Below, piece after piece: positions 21,901 through 34,025 of a DNA stretch of 64,000 bases. The position numbers were made by a program, and so were the translations under genes. Numbering within the stretch: position 1 is the stretch's first letter; every line of letters starts with the position of its first letter. Origin of the DNA: Theobroma cacao (taxonomy: Eukaryota > Streptophyta > Magnoliopsida > Malvales > Malvaceae); NCBI RefSeq assembly GCF_000208745.1, contig NC_030852.1:12555473-12619472 (forward strand). Direction: 5' to 3'. Under the pieces are notes generated by a model, which searched no databases, was not told the DNA's origin, and was given only the letters and a program-made list of their open reading frames with translations.

Positions 21901-23518
21901 CCTCCGCTCCCGTTCTAACAGTTCCTGTTGGTGGGAAAGAATTTGTGGTATACAGTAATGCCTCTAAGTTGGGATTAGGGTGTGTATTGATGCAGGATGA
22001 AAAAGTAATAACTTATGTTTCCCGACAATTGAAGAAGCATGAGACAAATTGCCTTACCCATGATTTAGAGTTAGCAGTAGTAGTCTTCGCATTGAAGATT
22101 TGTAGGCATTATTTATATGGTGAGCGTTGTCGGATTTTTACTGATCATAAAAGTTTAAAATATTTGCTCACGCAAAAAGAACTTAATTTGAGACAAAGAC
22201 TGTGGCTAGAGTTGATTAAGGATTATGACTTAGTGATTGATTATCATCCGGGAAAGGCAAATGTTGTAGCGGATGCCTTAAGTCATAAATCCTCATCATC
22301 GTTAGTAACGCTTCGGAGTTCCTATTTTTCGATGTTACTTGAGATGAAGTCTCTAGGGATTCAGTTGAATAATGATGAGGATGGAACCCTACTTGCTAGT
22401 TTCGTTGTGAGACCTTCATTGTTGAATCAAATCAGAGAATTGCAAAAATTTGATGATTGGTTGAAACAGGAAGTTCAAAAGCCGCAAGATGGAGAAACTA
22501 GTGAGTTTAGACTCAGTGATGATGGTACTTTGATGCTTGGAGACCGGATTTATGTTCCTAAAGATGACCAGTTGAGACAAGCTATTTTAGAGGAAGCTCA
22601 TTCTTCCGCCTATGCTTTACATCCCGGAAACACCAAGATGTATCGGACTATTAAAGAAAGTTATTGGCGACCGAGTATGAAACGAGACATAGCAGAGTTT
22701 GTAGCAAAATGTCTCACATGCCAACAGATTAAGGCAGAGCATCAAAAACCATCAGGTACTCTTCAACCTTTACCAATTCCTAAATGGAAGTGGGAACACG
22801 TGACTATGGACTTTGTATTGGGTCTGCCGCGAACACAGAGTGGGAAGGATGCTATTTGGGTGATTGTGGATAGATTGACTAAGTCCACCCATTTCTTGGC
22901 TATCCATAGCACATATTCTATTGAGAAACTGGCAAAACTTTATATAGATGAGATTGTGAGATTACATGGAGTTCCAGTTTCTATTGTGTCAAATCGAGAC
23001 CTTGATTTACTTCTGGATTTGGGCCAAAATTTAAGGAAACTCTCAGAACTAATTTGAGATTTAGCACTGCCTTTCATCCGCAGACTGATGGTCAATCTGA
23101 AAGGACTATTTAGACTCTAGAAGATATGCTACGAGCTTGTGTCATTGACTTCATTGGGAGTTGAGACAGACACTTGCCATTGGTGGAGTTCGCGTATAAA
23201 AACAATTTTCACTCTAGTATTGAGATGGCACCATACGAGGCTCTGTATGGAAGGAAGTGTCGAACTCCACTCTGTTGGGATGAAGTGGGTGAAAGGAAAT
23301 TGATTAATGTAGAATTGATTGAGCTGACAAATGACAAGATCAAGGTTATCCGAGAGCAATTAAAGACAACTCAAGATAGGCATAAGAGTTATTCTGATAA
23401 ACGAAGAAAAAATTTGGAATTTGAAGTGGACGATAAAGTTTTTCTTAAGGTTTCTCCTTGGAAAGGTTATAATTTGAAAATTCCAAGTATTAAATCTTAT
23501 TTGATTACACTATTGTGA
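21901..23518 (+). pseudogene. RNase H and integrase of element A
   Basis: RNase H reads [16 protein letters not shown] (usual YCDAS: the first catalytic Asp is Asn), [13 protein letters not shown] and [10 protein letters not shown]. The integrase zinc module is HPGNTKMY ... [12 protein letters not shown]. The core has the first Asp in [12 protein letters not shown]. The second lies in [11 protein letters not shown], where SDRD is usual and a frameshift follows at about 23000-23057. The Glu region HPQTDGQSERT is readable near 23075-23105 before a TAG. The tail (ALYGRKCRTPLCWDEVGE) is at 23174-23518. Confidence 0.93.
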
Positions 23519-23940
23519 TAATTTGTGACATTTATTGGATAACGAAAGGTGTGATTCGATTCGCGAAGGTGGGAAAGCTCAACCCAAGATACATTGGACC
23601 TTTTCGTATCATTGAAAGGATTGGGCCAGTGGCTTATAGACTTGATTTACCCCCGGAGTTAGATCAGATTCACAATGTTTTCCACGTTTCGATGTTGAAG
23701 AAGTATGTACCTAATCCCTCCCATATTCTAGAGACACCACCAATTGAGTTGCATGAAGATTTGAAGTTCGAGGTGCAGCCTGTACGTATTTTAGATCGAA
23801 AGGATCGAGTGCTAAGGAACAAGAGCATTCCAACGGTGAAAGTATTGTGGAAGGATGCTCGAATGGAGGAGATGACGTGGGAAGTCAAGCACCAGATGAG
23901 AAACCAATATCCACATCTTTTCTTCGAATTCGGTAAGTGA
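23515..23940 (+). pseudogene. Integrase C-terminus with chromodomain-like segment, element A
   Basis: [17 protein letters not shown] and [18 protein letters not shown] form the GPY/F-type integrase tail. They are followed by [18 protein letters not shown] and [16 protein letters not shown], the chromodomain-like end of Tekay/Del chromoviruses, thought to steer insertion to heterochromatin. The frame ends at a natural stop, TGA 23938-23940, just before the polypurine tract. Confidence 0.9.
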
Positions 23941-23964
23941 AATTTTGAGGTCAAAATTTTATTT

Positions 23965-23979
23965 TAAGGGGGGTAGTGC
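23965..23979 (+). promoter_or_regulatory. Polypurine tract of element A
   Basis: AAGGGGGGTAG just upstream of the 3' LTR start at 23980, the expected plus-strand priming site. Confidence 0.88.
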
Positions 23980-26930
23980 TGTCAAGCCCTATCTTATAAA
24001 ATATTAGTCATGTCATTCATGTGATTGACAATATGTTTGCATACTTGGAAAGCCTCGAAAAATTATCAAAAGTCGGTAGTGTACCTAGTAGTTTAACTAA
24101 GTTGAATAAAGCCTTGAACTAGACCAAATAAAGATTTTAAGATGAAATTTAGAATTTTAAAACCCCAGAATGACTTAAAATGGTGATTTGAAGTTCAAGA
24201 ACCGATTTGGAGTCAAATTGGAATTTTCATGACCTAGGAGCAAAATGGTCATTTTGACACCCGAGGTTAAGATGTGAGTGCTCGATGAAATTTTTGACTA
24301 AGATTGACTATTTAGAACATAATTTGAGTTTAAGAAGTGAAAAATTTTAATTCCAACTTTTTTTTCAAGCATAGGGGTAAAATAATTATTTTGCCACCCT
24401 ATGGGTAAATTTGTAATTTTACACCACCCAACACTTGTCCAGCACATGGATTTTACCTAATATTATCATGGATAATTGAGAAAATTTATATGGTGGAGAG
24501 AAATTGCTTAATGAGTAAGAATGACACATGGACCAATGGAATGGTGACATGTGTCAAATTCTCATCCATTTAATATTTTTCTTATAAATTAGCATAAAAT
24601 CAGCCTATTTCTCTTCATATGGCAGGCCAAAACAAGAACAAAGGAAGAACAAAGGAAGAAAAGAAGAACAAAAACCATAGGTGGAAAAATTCAAGGGAAA
24701 AGTGTGAAATTTCAAGGAAACAAGTGAAAAAAGGTAAGATTTTTCAATTCTAGCTTGTGATTTACCTTTCCTATGCATTCTTTTTCATTTTTCATGGTTG
24801 AGAATCAAGATTTCATGATGAATCCCTTGCTAGCCGGACATGGGGGGAGGAGTTTTGATGCTTGATTTGGTTAGATTTTAAGATATTTTAGTGTTTTTAG
24901 TTAGTTAATGATGTGTAGCGTGAAAATCAAGCAAGAAAAATTCATTTTCTCCCATCACCCATCATTGGCCGAATTTTCCATGTAAAGTGTGGATGGTGGA
25001 TTTGATTTTATTTCAAGTGAATTGGTTAGGAAATGATGAATTACGGTGAGAAAATCAAGTAGGAAAAATCATAGTGTTGATGCACCCACCCTGGCAGAAA
25101 ATCCCAAGAGAAAATGTGAAGATGATTTTGCTAAATTTTATGCTATTTGAATTGTGTTTGATGGTTTGGAGAATTGGAAGAAAAATGGAGTTGATTGGAG
25201 TTAAATTGGACATATTGGCCAATTAATCGAGTGATAGATCGAATTAGGCCAATAGCATTTTATTTAGGAGCACAATTGAATTTGTGTAGAACACCGTGTT
25301 TAGACGATAATCCGAACAATTTACATTCCATTTCATGCATCCATATAGTTTTATAACCGTTTAACACCAATGTGGTAAATTGCTTTATTGTGCATTATGT
25401 CTAGGTGGTGAATCCTCCGATAAGGGCAAAGAAATTATACCCGAGGATCGATAGTCGGAGTACTCTAAATATTCGACTCCCGAAATAGTGAGTAACCTTA
25501 TCATCATTTTAATTATCTAAAGTGGTCTTTTTATTCGATTTTGTGAATGTTATGAAAAATGAGTTAAATGGTTAATTTTTAGGTTTTATAAACAAAATGT
25601 GTTTAAATGAAATGATTTTATAAATTGTCTTGAAATTGAATAATAGCTTTGAAAATAGAGTAATTGGAGACCATTTGATATATTGTGAATTTATGGTTCT
25701 AATTGATTGGCTTATGGCAATATTGGCATGAATGGCTGAATTGGTACTTGTGTTGAAATTGTATAAACTGTTGTTTGCCTTGATAGGCTAGATAATGATA
25801 AAATTGCCATGTCATGCTATTGAATTTTTATTGTATGGTGGGCTTAGCTTACTACAATGGGCAGGTTCTGTGGACCAGCCTATTAGAGGGGCACGGAATC
25901 CGGTTATATATATACCTCGATCGGAGAGGCGCTTAGGGTATCTCTTAAGGTATGGTTAGAGTTCACGTCACGCCGAACCACCTCGTGATGATGAACTCCG
26001 CTAATGCCAAAGAACGGCTGTGTTTTTCAAACTAAAAATATGTTTATGGGTATACGAAACTTTTTAACAGTCTTAGCGGACTCGGTTAAATGCCCTGGCC
26101 AAGGTATTCCCGAGAATGATTTGGCAGGAGCCAAGCTTTTAAGATACTCATAAGCCATGTTGATTATTGAAATGAAATGAATATTTATGTCATGAATTAC
26201 ATATTGAGATGGAATATTTTAATCGTCTCCATTTACTCAACTTTAGATATTTTGAATGGTGTTTGTTTACTCACTGGGATTATATAATCTCACCACCCTC
26301 CTTTCCACCCATTTCAGGCTCAAAATAGGTTGTAGATAGCTGATTTCATCAAGGGCTATCATTGGATTTGCATCCTCCAAACTGTAAGTTCACAGTCTTT
26401 CTTGCTTTTGGTTATTCGAGGGCCCACTGGTTATTATAAATTAAGTTAAATACTCTGACTTACTGTATTACAGTATGTATGAATTTATTTAGCTTTTACA
26501 CTACAAAACTTATTTATCGGCAATTCTATAAATATTGTTTTATAAGAAAATAGAATATTTTATTAAATATATTTATTATATTTAAATAGTCATAATTTCA
26601 TTTTAAATGAAGGTTTTAGATGTTTAAACTTATTTTTTATTATGAATTATGTGTTTTGTACTCACATACTACATTTTTAGTAGATTTCGAGATTTTTAAG
26701 GAAAAATGACCAAAATGCCCTTGTGAGAAAAAAATTATATTTCTGTTGTTTTGATTTGGAAATAGTTTATAATCTCTCAAAACATGATTTTAGTAACTAA
26801 TACTCATGGTGGAAGCGAGAAATACTGATGTTATGCCTTGCGAGGTTTCGATTGACATTCCAAGTAATGAATGTATATCGGGACGTCGCGGCGGTTGTCA
26901 CGGGATCGATGAGAGTTTCGAGTCGTGACA
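23980..26930 (+). repeat. 3' LTR of element A
   Basis: TGTCAAGCCCTATC to GAGTCGTGACA, same length as the 5' LTR. In the first 140 bp I count about ten differences, mostly transitions. The TATA-like TATAAAT is at 24593-24599. An old insertion age is implied, but a real alignment is needed for a number. Confidence 0.95.
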
Positions 26931-28262
26931 TGTCAAATGCTTGTGAGGATAGTTTTGAGAAGCTTAAGGCATGTCTCACCACAACTCTAGTATTAAGCCT
27001 ATTGCAAGGCACAGGGGGTTATACGGTATTTTGTGATGCATCGCGGGTTGGTTTAGGGTTTGTATTAATGCAGCATGGGAAGGTGATTGCATATGCATCA
27101 AGGCAACTTAAAAGGCATGAGCAAAATTACCCCGCACACGATTTGGAGATGGCAACAATCATGTTTGCCTTAAAGATTTGGCTACATTACTTGTATGGTG
27201 AGACTTGCGAGATATATACGGGCCACAAAAGCCTAAAGTATATATTTCAGCTGAGAGATCTTAACTTGCGGCAACGTAGGTGGATGGAGTTGCTAAAGGA
27301 TTATGATTGTACCATCCTGGTAAGGCAAATGTAGTGGTGGATGCCTTGAGCTGAAAATCGATAGAGAGCCTGGAACATATCTCTACAGATTGGAGATCCT
27401 TGATTAGGGAGATGCATAGCTTGGGAGACATGGGTGTGCATTTGGAAGTTTCGGAGGCAAATACATTGCTAGCACATTTTAGAGTGAGGCCTATTTTAAT
27501 AGATCGGATCAGAGAAGCCCAAGGTAAAGATGAGTTTGTAACTAAGGCCATAGAAGACCCTCAAGGAAGGATAGGAAAGATGCTTACTAAAGGCACAGAT
27601 GGAGTATTAAGGTATGGAACCAGACTTTATGTGCCTTATAGTGATGGATTGAGGAGAGAAATATATAGGAGATGCACATGGCAACCTATGTGGTACATCT
27701 AGGGGCTACAAAGATGTATCAAGATTTGAAAGAGGTATATTAGTGGAAAGGACTTAAGAAAGATGTAGTTGAGTTTGTCTCCAAGTGCCTAGTTTGTCAG
27801 CAGGTTAAGGCCGAGCATCAAAGGCTTGCAGAGCTACTACAGCCATTACCAGTGCCCGAATGGAAGTGGGTAATGAGGTTCGACAAGAAAGGAAAATTAA
27901 GTCCTCGGTATATAAGACCCTTCGAGATCTTAGAAAGGGTTGGAGCAATGGCTTATCGTTTCGCACTACCACCAAACCTCTTAAATATTCACCCCATATT
28001 CCATGTGTCAATGCTTAGGTAGTATAACCCCGATCTATCTCATGTAATACAGTATGAAACCATCCAGTTGCAAGATGATTTAACCTATGAGGAGTAGTGG
28101 CTATCCTTGATAAGCAAGTCAAAAAGCTCTGTTCAAAGGAAGTAGCATCAGTGAAAGTGTTATGGCAAAACCACACAAGCGATAAGGTAACGTGGGAAGC
28201 TGATGAGGAGATGCGAACAAAGTGTTTGCACCTCTTTAATACAAAAAGGTATGCTACCTTAT
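26931..28262 (+). pseudogene. RNase H, truncated integrase and chromodomain of element C
   Basis: Pol of C resumes after the TGTCA duplication: [17 protein letters not shown], then RNase H ([27 protein letters not shown], and [11 protein letters not shown] where TDHKSLK is usual, so one catalytic Asp is Gly). The frame breaks near 27315. The zinc module has KCLVCQQVKAEHQ near 27785. Then EWKWVMRFDKKGKLSPRYI joins the start of the integrase core straight to its tail, so the whole DDE core is deleted. The tail (HPIFHVSMLR) and a decayed chromodomain-like region follow to about 28262. Confidence 0.9.
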
Positions 28263-28296
28263 AGTTCAATTTAAATTCGAGGATCGAATTTCTTTT

Positions 28297-28308
28297 AGTG
28301 GGGGAAAA
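28297..28308 (+). promoter_or_regulatory. Polypurine tract of element C
   Basis: AGTGGGGGAAAA directly before the LTR start TGTGAGACC. Confidence 0.88.
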
Positions 28309-29518
28309 TGTGAGACCTTGATCTTTATAGACTCATAGATACAAGTAGACGCGATATCACAAATTAAGGGTAATTTCGTCATTTCTTTAGGGAGCCCCTA
28401 GAAGTATGCTTTTAAACAATATTAAGGCCTAAGTAGGCCTAAGGCATCAATGAATGATGAAAATAAGGATAAAATGACGAAGGAAATAGAAATAATGATG
28501 ATTTTCAAGGTAGGGTCAAAATGGTCATTTTTTCATATCGAGTTGAAATTTTAAGTTTTTGTGAACTCAAGTATTTCTAGACTATTATGGACTTTGTCCC
28601 AGTGTCAAAAGAGTAAAAAGATTGCACAAAGGATTGGAGGAGAACAAGCCAACTTGTTAAGGGCATTTTCGTAATTTAAGTAGAGGTTGGATAAGCTTTA
28701 GCTATAAATATCATTTTTTCAGCAGCTTCTTCTTCTTTTCATCCCCACACACGTTTCTTTCATCCTCCATGAAAGCTTCTCTCAAAGCTTCCATCACCCT
28801 TTCAAGTTAACCTCAAATTTCATGCTTTTACACACCTTGTTATAGGGTTTTTCATACTCTTTTACTCTTTCACCTTAAAAAAACTCTCAAAAGTCTTACT
28901 CTTATACTTTCTCTCACTATCTAGGTGTTTTAGAGAGAGAAAGAGAGCTCTTCTACAATAACTTGAAAACTCTTAGAAAGGGATTCAATTATAAAGCTAC
29001 CTAGGTGAGTAGTGAAGTAAAGTTGATTTTTAAGTGTTGAGAATGGCTAGTGATTAGACTTGCGAGTGTTTTGTAGTTGAGGTTGTTTATTCATTTTAGA
29101 GTGATTAGGATAGTGAAAATAGATAGCCACTTAATGGTAATTGGAAGCTAGCTAAGAGATAGCTTTTAGAATTTATAGTTATGTGAATTGAGTTAATTGT
29201 GATGCTAATGTGATGATAGGTTCCAACGAAGCCCCATCGCTCCATTTGGACCATTAGAGGAAGTTGGAGTTAGGTCAAGATTTAACAAATACCGGTGAGT
29301 GAACTTGCATTTAAAAATGTTTTGGGAAGTGCCTACATGTTTAAATAAATCATTTGAAAGTTTCATTTGTTTTTGCTTTAAAAATATACTTGGGGAACAA
29401 GCCCTTGATGAAATGTTTCTATCTTGTGAAATGTGCAATATGAATAATTCATGCGTTTCACATTATATTGATATGTATATTATGCTTTAGATGCTCCTTT
29501 TGTATGATAATGAGGACT

Positions 29519-29700
29519 CAGCTATGTGCAGTGTGGGAGTGCACATGAGCTGATGATGACCCAGCTATGTGTGGTGTGCGAGTGCACATGAGCTGATGAT
29601 GATCTAATGATGACCCATCTATGTGCGGTGTGGGAGTGCACATGAGCTGATGATGATGATATTGCAATGTGCGTGTAAGGAGTGCACATGAGCTGAGTGT
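29519..29700. repeat. LTR minisatellite, unit about 45-60 bp
   Basis: Four imperfect copies built around GGAGTGCACATGAGCTGATG, with CAGCTATGTGCGGTGTG between them. The 5' LTR has fewer copies. Related units, reversed, are at 32873-32978 (35-bp, three copies) and about 46660-46735. Confidence 0.85.
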
Positions 29701-29873
29701 CGCGAGATGGTATGCATGATGACGTATGTATATATATATGTTATAGAAAGTTTATGAAAATAATTGTGATTATGTTGTATGTTGGCATTGTTAATTGCTC
29801 CCAAATTACTTTTCATTTCAGCAAGAAAATGGCTTTTTGATGTAATAATAGCCCTTTTAACTAAATTGCTCAG

Positions 29874-30020
29874 TTTCTCGCTGCAGCGAGAAACTCTCAG
29901 GTTGGGAGGGGGTTCCATTGGCCGGGTTCTCGCTACAATGAGAATGTATTCTTGCTGCAGCAAGAAATTTCCTGAAGCTTCTCGCTACAGTGAGAATGAA
30001 TCTCGCTGCAGCAAGAAACT
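29874..30020. repeat. Palindrome cluster in the 3' LTR of C
   Basis: The first copy, TTTCTCGCTGCAGCGAGAAA at 29874-29893, is a perfect 20-bp palindrome. Imperfect copies follow (TTCTCGCTACAATGAGAA, TTCTTGCTGCAGCAAGAA, TTCTCGCTACAGTGAGAA, TCTCGCTGCAGCAAGAAA), five in about 150 bp. Confidence 0.88.
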
Positions 30021-30938
30021 CTAAGGTGGTTCCAAAATTCTAGTGTAGTGCTTTAAATTTGACAAAGATTTTGACCACTTTTCGATCAGAACTGGGCAAA
30101 GTGGTAAACATGAAAGTTGTACCCCAGCCTCTTAGCTTTCTAATGATGAAAAAATCATGTCAATTGGACTTCTGTAGTGGAAGATATACTTGAAAAACTG
30201 AAGCATATACAAACTAAGAATGCTTTTTTGCTACAGTGAGAAAACCCTCTATTTGTTTGTCTTGCTTGGTCATTGTTGAAATTTTCATTCTATTCAACTT
30301 TATGGTTCATGGGTTTTGTAACATTAGGGGATTAAACATGAAAAGTTTGAAATGAGGGGTTTTAACCAAAAATTTAGACTAAATTACATGGTTTATCGTA
30401 AGTGCATCATGTTTTCTAAAACATTCCTTGTCATTGCTTGTTCCCTTCTTATGTTCACTCACTGAGTTTATACTCTTTCTTTTAGATTGCATGTTTTCAG
30501 ATTCATAGATAGTTCGGACCGAGACTAAGGCATCCACTTGCATTCGCTCTTGGAAGGTATCATGGCATTCGATAGCCGTACCCTCACTAAAGTCACTTCG
30601 CTGGTCGTCAGAAGTCTTTTATATGAGTACATGTACATTAAATGTAAATTGCTAGGAATCACTTCGCTAACGATGCATGTATAGTTTGGAATGATGGTGC
30701 CATTATGAGATGGCTATGAATAACCTTATTTTGAGATCATAAAAAATGTAAATTTTAGGTATCTACGTTGCATTATGAATATACATCTAGTTGCAAATTA
30801 CAAATAGTGGTCTAGTAATGGTGATGAAAAATTGATGGGATAGTGAATGGGGATTACGTAAAAAGGCTTGCTTGGGCTTAGTGGGCTAAGTCCACTGGGC
30901 CCATGCGTCCGTCGTGGCCCAAAATCTGGGTCGTGACA

Positions 30939-31962
30939 GGAACAATGTCAAGTAATCACTTTAAGGAGTGGAAAAGAGATTGAAGGGGTGAATGAAAAAG
31001 CAATTGAACCTGATAATGAACATCTTGATAAGGAAGGAATGTGTGAGAAAGGGAGTGAAATTGAACAGAAAGAAGATGACAAGGCTGAAAATCAAAGAAC
31101 TTCTCAAGTCATCCATCGTTCACCACCTTTTCCCCAAAAGCTCTAAAAGTAAAAGCTTGAAAAGCAATTTCAGAAGTTCCTCAATGTCTTCAAGAAATTA
31201 CTCATAAATATTCCTTTTGCTGAAGCTTTGGAACAAATGCCCAGCTATGTCAAGTTCTTGAAAGACATCCTTTCCAAAAAGGGATAGCTCGGCGAGTTTG
31301 AAATGGTCTCCCTTACAGAAGAGTGTAGTGCAATTCTCCAAAATAAACTGGCACCAAAACTCAAAGATTCAGGTAGTTTCACAATCCTTTGCACTATTGG
31401 TAATTTATTTTTTGCAAAAGCTTTGAGTGATTTAGGTGGAAGTATCAATTTAATGCCTTGGTCAATTTTTGAGAAACTTGGTTTGGGGGGATGCAAACCC
31501 ACTTTTGTTACTTTGCAACTAGCTTATCGTTCCAATGTGTACCCAAGGGGAATTATTGAAGATGTTCTTGTCAAGGTAGATAAATTTATTTTTTCAATTG
31601 ATTTTATAATTCTTGACATGGAAAAAGATAGGCAAATTCCAATCATCCTTGGGAGGCCATTGTTAGCAACTACGAGAGCTTTGATTGATGTTAAAAAGGG
31701 TGAGCTCACTTTGAGAGTTCAAGACCAACAGGTAACATTCAATATTTTCAAAGCTTTAAAATTACCTGTGACATCTGAAGACTGCTTTTCTGTGGGTATG
31801 GTAAATAACTTTACAAAAGATGTTTTCTTAGAAGAAAATCCCAATGATCCTTTTGAAGCATGTTTAGTTGCTAATTCTGACATGGATGATGATGAATTTA
31901 TTGAATATTCAACTTTGCTAAATTCTCAATCCAAATTTAGAACTAATCATCAATATGACTAT
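30939..31962 (+). pseudogene. Athila (element D) Gag C-terminus and protease
   Basis: Directly after element C, GAACAATGTCAAGTAATC reads EQCQVITLRSGKEIEG, a segment characteristic of Athila Gag-Pol. Two stops near 31146-31154 and one near 31286 follow. Then the protease appears: EECSAILQNKLAPKLKDSG, ALSDLGGSINLMPWSIF (D-x-G active site in the Athila form) and RQIPIILGRPLLATTRALID. The frame runs to QYDY at 31962, where the LTR E insert begins, and continues at 37566 (SKPSIEEPSTLELKPLPGHL). The upstream part of the element is displaced to the left of the window by element C. Confidence 0.92.
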
Positions 31963-32872
31963 TGTCACAACCTAATTCCCAGGCCATGACCGGCGCAAGG
32001 GCCCAATGGACTCAGCCCACTAAGCCTAGGCAAGCCTATTTATATAATCTTATACATTACTCCATATTTTTTTTAAACTCTAAAATTCATAATGTTCAAA
32101 TATAGTTCCTTTGAAAACAATTCATACAACCCAATTATGCATTCAGAATGGCATCATCATCCATAATATACATATATAGCTTGACAAATGAATCTTAGCA
32201 TTTCACAACAAGTATTCATATACACATAATTAGACCTTGACCGTCAGTAGAGTGACTCTAGGCATGGTTGCTAACGTTTAGTGTCATGTTAAACCTACCG
32301 AGCAATGGGTAGGGAGAAGCACCTCGTCCTAGGATCCAATCACCTTTAACTCAGAAAACCTAAAACATGAAGTTTAAAAACATGAGTATAAACTCAGTGA
32401 GTGAACATAGGCAGGGAACAAGCAACGATAAAGGAAGTTTAGAAATCATGATGCACTTAAGTTCAAAAACAAAGCAATTTAGTTTAATTCTTGTTAAAAA
32501 CCCCTCATTCAAACCTTTGGTGGTTTAATCTCTAGATGATGAAGGATCTATGAACAACAACAAGTTAAAGAGTGAAAACTTTAGTATAATTCAAACAAGT
32601 CAAGCATAATAGATTGATTTTCGTTGCAGCGAAAAGGCATTCTCGCTGCAGCGAAATTATAGCCAGATAAAATCTATTGGGTTTTCACTGCCACAAGGAA
32701 GATCCACTCATGCCACATTGTACATTAAATTGAACATATTGACAATAATTAAGTTTTCTCAATATTCAATGCAATCACACATTATTTCATACCTTTTTCT
32801 ATAGCATATAAAAACATATCTGTAGCATATATATATATACAAGCATGTATACAACCACCACCTCACCCAGTT

Positions 32873-32978
32873 CATGTGCACTCCTTACTCGTACATATCA
32901 ACATCATCGTGTGCACTCCCTACTCGCACACATCAACATCATTGTGTGCACTCCCTACTCGCACACATCAACATCACT
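32873..32978. repeat. 35-bp tandem repeat, three copies
   Basis: GTGTGCACTCCCTACTCGCA followed by CACATCAACATCATT, repeated three times with a few changes. It is the reverse-strand relative of the LTR minisatellite at 29519-29700. Open frames across it are an effect of the repeat. Confidence 0.88.
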
Positions 32979-34025
32979 ATCCACACTTCCGCACCCCGTC
33001 ATCACCAGCATGTGCATCCCCCACATCGTGCACACGCACGGTTATATTTATTACACAATATTAACTATCAATACGCAACATATATATTTATATCAACATC
33101 ATATAAGGCACAAGGATTCATCATATGGCACACTCACAACGTAAAACATTTTAATAAAGGCTTGTTCCCTTGCATAATCTTTAAGGAAAAATCAAATAAA
33201 AATCATTCACACGCTTCGTCCAAATACTTATACATTTCTCAAAATATTTTCAATGCAAGTTCACTCACCTAACTAAACTAGCACTAACAAGGTCCTAATC
33301 CAGGTAGTCCCGAAATACCATTAAAACCTATATTTATCAATAAACCATAACAACCTCAATTAAGTCATCAATTAAATCTAATAATTCTAATGAATTTACA
33401 TTAGGCAATCTACCCTCTAACCTGACATTTAACCTAAGTTTCTAGTCTAATTTACAAACCCATTTGGCCAACTACTCTAATTTAAAATTTCATTACCTAG
33501 ATGAGCTTGGAGGCATGAAGATCAACAAAAAACCTAATCTTACCAAGAAAAATAATTTGAAGAAATTAGGAAATAAATCTGAAAAAATAACCATAAATTC
33601 CAAAATTCCAAAAGTTGGAAATATATACCTTTCAACCTTGAAAATGAAGATTTGAAGCAAAAAATCCAAGTGTTGTTAAAAGTGAAGTAGAAATAGAAAA
33701 TAAAAGAAAGAAAGAGAGATTTTTCTTTATCTCTCCTTGGGTTTGGAAGTGCTGGAAATCGGGGTTAGAAGTTGTAACTTTGGTGCACAAGGAGTTGGGA
33801 GAAGGAAGAAGCAAAACAAGGAAAGAAAATGAAAGAAAATTAACTTTTCATGGTGGAGAATGAGAAAATGGCATGGGATGGAGGAAAAAGAAGAAAATCT
33901 AGTGGGAGAGGATAAGGACGGTCATGGCTTAAAAAGAAAGGGTTCAAAGCTTCCTTGGGAAGCTTTGACCAACCAAATGAAAAAATTACCATTTTACCCT
34001 CCAAGGTTTTTACCCTTTTTAATTG

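Larger units (their letters stand above)
15948..26930 (+). mobile_element. Full-length Tekay/Del-type chromovirus retrotransposon A
   Basis: Two LTRs of equal length (2951 bp each), a tRNA-Met primer site, gag, protease, RT, RNase H, integrase, a C-terminal chromodomain-like segment and a polypurine tract, all in gypsy order. Flanks are GGTCA (15943-15947) and TGTCA (26931-26935), a target duplication with one change. Removing the element and one copy restores ...GAG TGG TCA AAT GCT TGT, i.e. EWSNACE of the host element's pol. Reading frames carry several stops and frameshifts, so it is not autonomous now, but it is the best preserved element in the window. Confidence 0.95.
28309..30938 (+). 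repeat. 3' LTR of Tekay-like element C
   Basis: TGTGAGACCTTGATC to CTGGGTCGTGACA, 2630 bp. Its second half matches the 5' LTR at 1808-1879 and 3348-4692. It holds the GTGCACATGAGCTGATGATGA minisatellite (about 29519-29700), the palindrome cluster (29874-30020) and the module shared with Athila LTRs (about 30082-30185). The next bases, GGAAC, belong to the Athila host element. Confidence 0.93.

Noticed and set aside
29874..29893. Perfect palindrome as a microRNA precursor or terminator
   Set aside because: Arms meet without a loop and are repeated in LTRs; no foldback of precursor length was seen.
32845..33272. Three overlapping frames (MYTTTTSPSS..., MCTPYSYIS..., MHSLLVHIN...)
   Set aside because: They lie in the 35-bp repeat of reversed LTR E and translate the same repeat in different frames.
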